A DNA stretch of 64,000 bases from Bathymodiolus brooksi. Its lineage: Eukaryota; Mollusca; Bivalvia; Mytilida; Modiolidae. Each line of letters starts with the position of its first letter. Position 1 is the first letter of the stretch. The notes beneath the pieces are model-generated. The model was given only the letters and a program-made list of their open reading frames with translations. It was not told the origin of the DNA and made no database searches. The DNA is taken from contig OY804588.1 in assembly GCA_963680875.1 (NCBI GenBank), forward strand, positions 73,370,829 through 73,434,828, written 5' to 3'. Positions 57,901-64,000 of this stretch are shown piece after piece. A program made the translations under genes and the position numbers.

Positions 57901-60900
57901 TATAGCTAAAAATTATATATATAAATGTAAACAGTTAATAAACTAAAAGAAAAAATTCCAAATATCATAGAATTGAAGTATCGAATTAAAAATTACTGTT
58001 CATTGGAACAATATAACAATTTAAAAGATTTTGAAAAATACTGGACCCCAGTAAAACATGTATTTCCAGATTTTTAACTACTGTTAGGTACTTGGGTATA
58101 CTACATGATTCATGTTTATGTATTTTATTTGTATCAATTAAAGAGTAAGTTACTAGTCACAAAATAGTAGAAGACAGACATGTCATTGTAAAGAAATGGG
58201 TGTTGTTATGAAAGGGAGAGAGAGAATGTGAAAGAATAAATGTGTCTCAATTTATTTATTTATTCATGTCAAAACATTATATTTTGCTTAATAATTGACT
58301 TTAAAAAATGCAATAAAAAAAAAGAAAAACTAGAGGCTCAGGTGAGCCTGTATCGCTCACCTGACATAAATAAGTCCTCTTAAGAATGTCTGCATGCTGA
58401 ATACATCTAAGTTACTATTCAAATCCCATACTACCATAGGGTTCTATGTTAAAACTATGTCTGCTCATGGCAGCCATCTTGGATGGAGGTCGTGGTCACC
58501 GGACACAATTTTGAAAGTATACTACCCAAGGACCATCCATGCCATGTTTGCTTTAAATTGGCTGACTGGTTTCAGAAGAGAAGACTTTTAAACAATTTTC
58601 CCATAGGGTCCTATGTTAAAACTGTCTGCTGACGGCGGCCATTTTGAACCGAGATCGGGATCACTGAACACAATTTTGGAAGTTGACCACCTAAGGACCA
58701 TCGATGACATGTTTGCTATATTGGCTTACTAGTTTCAGAGGAGAAGATTTTAAAACATTTTTTCCCATAGGGTCCTATGTTAAAACTACAGTATGTCTGC
58801 TGAAGGTGGCCATCTTGGATGGAGGTCAGGGTCACTGGACACAATTTTGAAAATTGACCACTTAAGGACCATCCATGCCATGTTTGCTTTAAATTGGCTT
58901 ACTGGTTTCAGAGAAGATTTTTAAATATATTTCCCATAGGGACCTATGTTAAAACTATGTTCGCTGATGGTTGCCATCTTGGATGGAGGTCGGGGTCACA
59001 GGACATAATTTTGAAAGTTGACCACCTAAGGACCATTCATCCCATGTTTGCTTTAAACTGACTTACTGGTTTCAGAGGAGAAGACTTTTAAACATTTTTT
59101 CCATAGGGTCCTATGTTAAAATTAAGTCGAGTCATGGTGGCCATCTTGAATTTCCGATCAGCAAACGATTCACAAGTTTAGTACAGGACCACCCAATGAT
59201 CATTCCTGCAAAGCCACAATTCAATTGGCTTAGTGGTTTCTAACAAGAAGATTTTTAAAATTTCGACCAATCAGAACACATTATAGGCCCTGGCAGCCAT
59301 GTTGGATTTCCGATCAGTGCCAAAAACACAAGTCTTGTATATGACCATCCAATGAACATTTCTGCCAAATTTGGTTCAAATCTGTTTTGTGGTTTCAGAA
59401 AAAAAGATGAAAATGTGAAATTCCCATAGGGTCCAATGTTAAACTAAGTCGAGTCATGGCGGCCATCTTGAATTTCCGATTGGCAAACGATTCACAAGTT
59501 TAGTACAGGACCACCCAATGATCATTCCTGCAAAGTCACAATTCAATTGGCTTAGTGGTTTCTAACAAGAAGATTTTTAAAATTTCGACCAATCAGAACA
59601 CATTATGGGCCCTGGCAGCCATGTTGGATTTCCGATCAGTGCCAAAAACAAAAATCTTGTATATGACCATCCAATGAACATGTCTGCCAAGTTTGATTCA
59701 AATCTGTTTTGTGGTTTCAGAAAAAAAGATGAAAATGTGAAATTCCCATAGGGTCCAATGTTAAACTAAGTCGAGTCATGGTGGCCATCTTGAATTTCCG
59801 ATCGGCAAACGATTCACAAGTTTAGTACAGGACCACCCAATGATCATTCCTGCAAAGTTACAATTCAATTGGCTTAGTGGTTTCTAACAAGAAGATTTTT
59901 AAAATTTCAACCAATCAGAACACATTATGGGCCCTGGCAGCCATGTTGGATTTCCGATCAGTGCCAAAAACAAAAATCTTGTATATGACCATCCAATGAA
60001 CATTTCTGCCAAGTTTGATTCAAATCTGTTTTGTGGTTTCAGAAAAAAAGATGAAAATGTGAAATTCCAATAGGGTCCAATGTTAAACTAAGTCGAGTCA
60101 TGGCGGCCATCTTGAATTTTCCGATCGGCAAACGATTCACAAGTTTAGTACAGGACCACCCAATGATCATTCCTGCAAAGTCACAATTCAATTGGCTTTG
60201 TGGTTTCTAACAAGAAGATTTTTAAATTTCGACCAATCAGAACACATTATGGGCCCTGGCAGCCATGTTGGATTTCCGATCAGCGCCAAAAACAAAAATC
60301 TTGTATATGACCATCCAATGAACATTTCTGCCAAGTTTGGTTCAAATCTGTTTTGTGGTTTCAGAAAAAAAGATGAAAATGTGAAATTCCCATAGGGTCC
60401 AATGTTAAACTAAGTCGAGTCATGGCGGCCATCTTGAATTTCCGATCGGCAAACGATTCACAATTTTAGTACAGGACCACCCAATGATCATTCCTGCAAA
60501 GTCACAATTCAATTGACTTAGTGGTTTCTGACAAGAAGATTTTTAAAATTTCAGCCAATGAGAACACATTATGGACCCTGGCAGCCATGTTGGATTTCAA
60601 ATCAGCACCAAAAACACAAATCTGGTAGAGGACCATCCAGTGAACATTTCTGGCAAGTTTGGCTGATTTCTGTTCAGCGGTTTCAGAGAAGAAGATTTAA
60701 ATGTGAAAAGCTAATGGACGGACGGACGACGGACGCTTACCCATGACAAAAGCTCACATGGCCTATGGCCAGGTGAGCTAAAAAAAAGGAAAGAACCGGG
60801 AATCATTGTCAAGATCTGGTAATCTTTGTTTCCTTGACTATAGATAGGAAACCAGAAGCAATCAAATGTCTATATAGGCCCAGTCCTAACTATGAGCACC

Positions 60901-61751
60901 GGTCCTCTGGCCAGGACCAGTAAAACTTTGTTTTTTAACTGCCGGTATATAAAAATAAATTCAAGAATTTGATTCGGACAAATAAATTCAAATTTTACTT
61001 TCGAGGACTGTAGGCCAAACCACTTCATCGAGAGACCAATACATCATTAATCACATCAAAACTAATTTTCTAATCAAGCACACAGGACCGTCGTGGTCAT
61101 GGTCATATCGTAGTTGAATTTACAACTACCTATGCAATCAGTGTCTATCACCATTGAAGTTTTTTTTTTTTTTTTTTTTTATTTAGTTTTTTATTTCTCA
61201 ACTGCAAAATACATCAATACAGAATAGAGTACAATAATATAATAACATATAAAACATCATACAATCTAAATAGTAAAGTACAATTAAATCTTCTTACAAT
61301 CTTTTCCAATATATAATCATATGTATATTGCAGTGGAGGTTTTTTTTTTTTTAGAATATCACCATTGAAGTTGTGAGTTTGAATCCCGCTTAGGCGATGT
61401 GTACTTGATACAACTTTATGTGATACAGTTTGTCAGTGACTTGCGTCAGGTGGATGGTTTTCTCCAGGTACTTCGGTTTCCTCCAACAATAAAACTGACC
61501 GCCAGTATATAACTGAAATATTGTTGAAAGTCGTGTTAAACACCATAACCCTAACCCCATAATCAAACACAGTTCTAGTAACACTAACAGATCTACACTT
61601 TAATTACCTTTCCACAAAGTTGAGACATGAGACACCATCCTGACCCCCTACAGCATACATGTATCCATCTAGTACTGCCACACCCACACTCGTCCTACAA
61701 GAACTGGTAGGAGCAACCTCTCCACTCCATTGATTAGTCTGGGGGTCAAAT
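42781..61751 (-). CDS. KLHL20 (diablo-type) Kelch protein, C-terminal part, four exons
   Basis: KLHL20 is a BTB-BACK-Kelch substrate adaptor for Cullin-3/RBX1 ubiquitin ligases. The window holds its last four coding exons, joined 61751-61608, 55095-54962, 53122-52914 and 42972-42781. These encode about 225 residues, roughly Kelch repeats 3-6 and the C-terminus. All junctions have GT/AG ends and the phases agree: AG|A, G|TT, then phase 0. Diagnostic strings include [67 protein letters not shown] and [15 protein letters not shown]. Each repeat shows the Gly-Gly pair and the spaced Tyr/Trp of a Kelch blade. The BTB and BACK domains and the first blades must lie beyond 64000. Introns are swollen by tandem repeats. 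Identification rests on remembered family sequence and is strong. Confidence 0.93.
43069..43333 (-). repeat. Family B SINE in the last KLHL20 intron
   Basis: It has the core GGAGGAAACCGGAGTACCCA and is complete, from ATGGTGTTTAATGCC to ACGACCATGATGGCCCC. It lies about 100 bp upstream (in gene sense) of the terminal exon's acceptor. Confidence 0.8.
43334..43642. other. Intron, nothing further recognised
   Basis: AT-rich sequence between the SINE and the long minisatellite. Confidence 0.5.
43643..51149. repeat. 7.5-kb intronic minisatellite, 28/29-bp units
   Basis: The unit is CTCTAATCCTTTAATGGTGG followed by GTGCTTAG (28 bp), alternating with forms carrying GCATGGCTTAG or GCGTGGCTTAG (29 bp) and CTCTATAATCCATTAATGG (two bases longer). 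There are about 265 copies. Higher-order duplications are visible: about 44.34-47.3 kb contains a block repeated with a shift of about 2027 bp (TTAATGATG landmarks near 44862 and 46889), and about 47.43-48.42 kb is repeated at 48.42-49.41 kb with a 991-bp shift (GATGGG at 48250 and 49241). It lies wholly in the last KLHL20 intron and has almost no long open frame. Confidence 0.97.
51150..51600. repeat. Degenerate MITE and SINE pieces
   Basis: 51158-51310 matches both ends of the MITE at 51625-52892 (GAAACCTGTCTAAACTGAAC, then AATAAAGTCCCATTGTAG), with almost no internal array. 51315-51425 is a family A SINE head, minus (GAGCTCGAACCCACAATCTG). 51428-51600 is a worn family B SINE, minus. Confidence 0.65.
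51625..52892. mobile_element. TA-flanked MITE with an expanded 43-bp internal array
   Basis: The ends are CAGTGAAACCTGTCTA and the inverse TAGACAGGTTTCACTG, each flanked by TA (51623-51624 and 52893-52894), as in Tc1/mariner-type MITEs. The interior is about 25-30 units of CTGTATAAACCTGTCTAAAC, TGAACCCTGAATAAACCAGAAT, many shortened to about 25-30 bp. The array has grown from the element's own sub-terminal sequence. It ends 19 bp from the 5' splice site of the preceding exon. Confidence 0.85.
52914..53122 (-). CDS. KLHL20 exon encoding a full Kelch blade and part of the next
   Basis: The acceptor CTTGTTTACAG lies at 53123-53133; the first two bases TT complete a Val codon. It reads [58 protein letters not shown] and ends at GGG before the donor GTTAGT. 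The length is 209 nt. A MITE lies 19 nt beyond the donor. Confidence 0.93.
53363..54993 (-). repeat. 50-bp array of amplified exon end plus 5' splice site
   Basis: In gene sense each unit has 32 nt identical to the end of the KLHL20 exon (TGGCAGTGATGGCACATCAC, CTCTAAATACAG) followed by 18 intron nt (GTTTGTAAGGCCACATGA). From 54961 down to 53761 the register is exactly 50 bp (24 copies beyond the true junction). About eight more, some degenerate, extend to 53363. The units overlap the true exon at 54962-54993. Most copies keep the CAG|GT junction intact. It fills most of the 1.84-kb intron. Confidence 0.95.
54962..55095 (-). CDS. KLHL20 exon whose 3' end seeded the 50-bp array
   Basis: The acceptor TTGTAATTTTAG lies at 55096-55107; the first base A completes the AG|A Arg codon. 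It encodes [38 protein letters not shown] and TSPLNT plus the G of a split Val codon. The donor is CAG|GTTTGTAAG. The length is 134 nt. Reading past the donor gives Gly-Leu-stop at once. Confidence 0.93.
55238..56235 (-). repeat. Family A SINE split by a 644-bp MITE
   Basis: The tail part at 55238-55288 (GTGAGTGATTGTTGTTTAAC, CTCAGCAATTTTTCAGCTA) and the body and head at 55933-56235 (AGTCTTTGGTCTGACCTGAT, CTCGAACCCACAATCTAC, GCTAACCAG) join exactly once the MITE is removed. Confidence 0.9.
55289..55932. mobile_element. TA-flanked MITE, 644 bp
   Basis: The left end is CTGTGAAAGTACTTTTCTTC, then GTGGGTATCAATTTTCG; the inverted right end is CTGTGAAATCACTTTTATTT, then GTGGGGTACCAACTTTCG. TA lies on both sides (55287-55288, 55933-55934) and only one TA belongs to the SINE consensus. 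A 94-codon frame inside it is not a recognisable transposase. Confidence 0.9.
56236..57126. other. Intron, nothing recognised
   Basis: AT-rich. A short piece at 56955-57000 (CACTGAACCCTGAATAAACC) resembles the 43-bp units at 51625-52892. Confidence 0.5.
57127..57290 (+). repeat. Dispersed repeat fragment next to a LINE remnant
   Basis: It begins GATCGGGTAACACGAACCCA, continues GGTGCTACGGAAGGGTAACC and CTACTCCACGAG, and shares the middle with 14070-14160. It is likely part of a larger retroelement seen widely in bivalves, from recollection only. Confidence 0.45.
57313..58079 (+). pseudogene. Decayed LINE ORF2 C-terminus (L1/Tx1-like)
   Basis: Pieces in shifting frames read like the end of an L1-type ORF2. 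They include [15 protein letters not shown](L)[14 protein letters not shown], then a zinc-knuckle-like C-x2-C ... H-x4-C segment ([18 protein letters not shown]) and finally [15 protein letters not shown] before a stop at 58077. Several frameshifts and stops (for example TGA just after the FNCS codons) show that it is dead. It lies antisense to KLHL20 inside an intron. Confidence 0.7.
58331..60783 (+). mobile_element. 2.45-kb tandem-unit element with GAGCTAA-type end
   Basis: The left end is GAGGCTCAGGTGAGCCTGTA, then TCGCTCACCTG; the right end is GGACGGACGGACGACGGACG, then AGCTCACATGGCC, finishing CCAGGTGAGCTAA. The first part has about four units of about 165 bp keyed on CCCATAGGGTCCTATGTTAA. 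The second has about 4.5 units of about 322 bp keyed on GTCGAGTCATGGCGGCCATC (near 59126, 59449, 59770, 60094, 60413). It is the same family as 24459-29101. It lies in a KLHL20 intron. Short open frames follow the repeat and are not genes. Confidence 0.8.
61084..61556 (+). repeat. Family B SINE interrupted by a retroposed sequence
   Basis: The head is at 61084-61161 (GTCGTGGTCATGGTCATATC) and the remainder at 61373-61556 (GTGAGTTTGAATCCCGC, CGGTTTCCTCC). The SINE consensus is continuous when 61162-61356 plus one target copy is removed. Confidence 0.85.
61162..61356 (-). mobile_element. 195-bp poly(A)-tailed retroposed insert
   Basis: The 16-bp word TATCACCATTGAAGTT stands on both sides (61146-61161 and 61357-61372). 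Read on the minus strand, the insert ends GAGAAATAAAAAACTAAAT and then about 20 A, so it has a polyadenylation-like hexamer just before the tail. That is the signature of LINE-driven insertion of a 3'-end transcript fragment. The source transcript is unknown. Confidence 0.9.
61608..61751 (-). CDS. KLHL20 exon, most 5' exon in the window
   Basis: The acceptor TTTATTTTGTAG lies at 61752-61763; the first base A completes a codon. It encodes [47 protein letters not shown] and ends AG before the donor GTAATT, completed by A of the next exon to Arg. The length is 144 nt. Compared with known KLHL20, RYDP is FDP here and the rest is close. Confidence 0.92.
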
Positions 61752-62234
61752 CTACAAAATAAAGCAATATATATTAACCTATTCAAAAATGATAATTTCT
61801 ACCAGTCCTCTTACATTTTGAAGGTCAGAGGTTATCGATGTTCATTGCGTGTCACTTTCAGCAACATCCAGACTACCAAACTACTTGGCGAGGAAAGTGA
61901 ATTCAGATATAACAAACAGACAGATGAAACCAGTGGCTGTGGACAGGTGTCTAGAAACCTTAACATTTGAGGTCAGCTAAGCTTATAGTCAGAGGTGAAA
62001 GACCTCTACCTCTCAGCTAGACAGGATCCTCCTCTTATATTTTGAATACAAGGAACATGATTGATTGATTAGTACTGATTTAGCAGGAGATACTGAACTT
62101 TTCTCAGCACCTGGTAAGATTCTCATCTCCTTATTTCAAACAAGAAAAAACTATTTGTTTCTTTTTGTGCTTTGATACTGCATTGTATCTGGTTCAGCTT
62201 CTAGGGTCAATCATGGATGTTATCATATGGTTTT

Positions 62235-62722
62235 AGTATTTATATCGCCACTAAAGTCGTGAGCTTGAATCCTGCTCATGACGAGGTGTACCGGTACTTG
62301 ATATGACTTTGCTATACATTTTGTCATTGGTCAGTCGTTTTCTAAAGGTACTTCAGTTTCCTCCACGAAAAAATCTAACCACCGCGATATATCACTGAAA
62401 TACTGTTGAAAGTGGCTTTAAACACCCATAACTTTGGGTCAATCAGGGTCTGAAATATAAAATACATCCTAACGAGCCGTCATGGCCATGATTTTATGGT
62501 AGTTGGATTTATAAATTCCAATATCATAAGCATGTATCACTGCTAAATTTCAATTCACGCCCATGGCCAGGTATACTTTATGAAATAAAGTTTATCAGTG
62601 ACTTGCAGCAGGTCTGTGGTTTTCTCCCGATACTCTGATTTTCTCCATTGATAGAAATATCTACCACAATCTACGTAAATGAAATATTGTACAAGTGGTG
62701 TTAAACACCAATAACCCTAAAA
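62235..62722 (+). repeat. Two diverged family B SINE fragments
   Basis: 62235-62440 has GTCGTGAGCTTGAATCCTGC and CTTCAGTTTCCTCC. 62475-62722 has GCCGTCATGGCCATGATTTT and TGACTTGCAGCAGGTCTGTG. Both end in the TGAAATA, GTGGTGTTAAACACC tail typical of the family. Confidence 0.65.
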
Positions 62723-62924
62723 AATACTTTGATTTAAATTTCTATGTCATCGATATTGTAGATTCTAAATGATGCTTACCTTTATCTGTATAGACTGTTA
62801 ATGTCAAATAAGCAGTTTTTTAGCTAAATTTGTGGCGAGAAAAAGTTTACAAACAATAAATTGATCTGCCTACCAATAAATGTCGCAACAATAACATATA
62901 CTGTGTATTCACACACAATTATTG

Positions 62925-63105
62925 AAATAAATAAATATAGAATAATAGCAGTTTTAAAGGTTTAGATAGACATAATGACTAGCATCACAGCGAGGCTGAT
63001 AGGATGACCTATGATACTAGTGATAATGTTTGTTGAGACCTTCAAAACTGACATTATTATTTCTAGCGGTGATGTCATTATGTGTTTGACGTCACACTGA
63101 CTGAT
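62925..63105. repeat. Dispersed repeat related to 41420-41850
   Basis: It shares AATAAATATAGAATAATAGC, CACAGCGAGGCTGAT and GTGTTTGACGTCACACTGAC. It leads directly into the 24-bp array. Confidence 0.55.
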
Positions 63106-63526
63106 AATTTCACTCTATAAGATACTGACAATATCATTCTATAAGATACTGACAATATCACTCTATAAGATACTGACAATATCACTCTATAAGATACTGA
63201 CAATATCACTCTATAAGATACTGACAATATCACTCTATAAGGTACTGACAATATCACTCTATAAGATACTGACAATATCACTCTATAAGATACTGACAAT
63301 ATCACTTTATAAGATACTGACAATATCACTCTATAAGATACTGACAATATCACTCTATAAGATACTGACAATATCACTCTATAAGATACTGACAATATCA
63401 CTCTATAAGATACTGACAATATCACTCTATAAGATACTGAAAATATCACTCTATAAGATACTGATAATATCACTCTATAAGATACTGACAATATCACTCT
63501 ATAAGATACTGACAGTATCACTCTCA
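63106..63526. repeat. 24-bp minisatellite, about 17 copies
   Basis: The unit is ATCACTCTATAAGATACTGACAAT read in phases of 24. Because 24 is divisible by three, the minus strand stays open and reads VILSVSYR again and again, creating a spurious 215-codon frame (63078-63725). Confidence 0.95.
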
Positions 63527-63529
63527 GTG

Positions 63530-64000
63530 TTCTCGCTAGTCCGATTTTACAGGGCGCAGCACCCGCCCTTGTCTGAGTGATGCCCTGCCCTTTTTCTCTA
63601 TTTGTAGCAGTGCCCTGCCCTTTGTGACTAACGTGGATGTCTTTTTCGTAAACACAAGTGCCCTTTTTATCTGTGTTTTCATTTCTTTTGTCACTCATAT
63701 GTACCCATTTTGGATCACGTTTCAAACAATTGTTTCATGTTTACATTGTAGCGCCCCCTATTTAATTTAAATATGTCAAAGTTAAATTTAGAACATTAAC
63801 TAATATAGCGTATATCGATCGATTTTCTGATTAGATTTCACGGTAATTATAAAAATTTTAACTTTGAAATTCATATCATTCACAATGCCTTCCTGGGAAA
63901 GATGTTTGAAATCTAAATATGCCATTTACAATATTTTATTATCAAACACAATAAAACCACTTAAGTTTAATCTGAAATAAAAACCTGTCTACTTAAACTG
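63530..64000. other. No gene recognised; short repeats
   Basis: GCCCTGCCCTTT-type words recur at 63580-63670. The last bases (AAACCTGTCTACTTAAACTG) look like the start of another 43-bp-type MITE. Confidence 0.4.

Noticed and set aside
63078..63725. 215-codon minus-strand frame with VILSVSYR repeats
   Set aside because: The 24-bp array is divisible by three and contains no stop in this phase. The ends have no recognisable coding sequence.

Overview
This window is animal nuclear DNA, most likely from a bivalve or other mollusc. It is AT-rich and intron-bearing. It is full of short retroposons (SINEs), foldback and miniature inverted-repeat elements (MITEs), non-LTR retrotransposon remnants and very long tandem arrays. 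The only conserved host gene I can name is the 3' part of a KLHL20 (diablo-type) Kelch/Cul3-adaptor gene on the minus strand, with four coding exons between 61751 and 42781. The mollusc assignment rests on the repeat style and is an inference.

Layout. 1-6.6 kb: gene-poor DNA with SINEs, hAT-like MITEs and a 62-bp minisatellite. 6.7-7.9 kb: an intact 226-residue unrecognised ORF with a polyproline motif and a C-terminal CaaX box; its 5' end is tandemly duplicated. 8-15.6 kb: a cluster of a GTGACGG-type motif, a SINE carrying a nested MITE, and several foldback elements. 15.6-24 kb: a mosaic of two or three related terminal-inverted-repeat elements. These carry a MULE-like MITE with a 9-bp target duplication, a 5'-truncated LINE, and a foldback element built from a GTCACA-type repeat with a second palindrome inside it. 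24.4-29.1 kb: one tandem-repeat element split by a 2.9-kb inserted element. 33.2-40.6 kb: a 28-bp satellite with a 3447-bp higher-order duplication, lying downstream of the KLHL20 stop codon. 42.8-61.8 kb: the KLHL20 exons, whose introns hold a 7.5-kb 28/29-bp array, a MITE with an expanded 43-bp array, a 50-bp array, LINE and SINE copies and a 2.4-kb tandem element. 62-64 kb: SINE fragments and a 24-bp array inside the next upstream intron.

The most notable observation is the 50-bp array at 53363-54993. Each unit is a copy of the last 32 nt of a KLHL20 coding exon plus the first 18 nt of the following intron, so the exon end and its 5' splice site have been amplified about 32 times directly downstream of the authentic site. 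Use of any downstream copy would bring in an immediate in-frame stop, so splicing must choose the first of more than 30 near-identical donors, or else make a prematurely terminated message.

A second theme is nesting. Several insertions can be proved from the window itself, because a target duplication or an unoccupied paralogous site is also present. Copy counts and boundaries were read by eye and should be taken as approximate unless exact landmarks are given.
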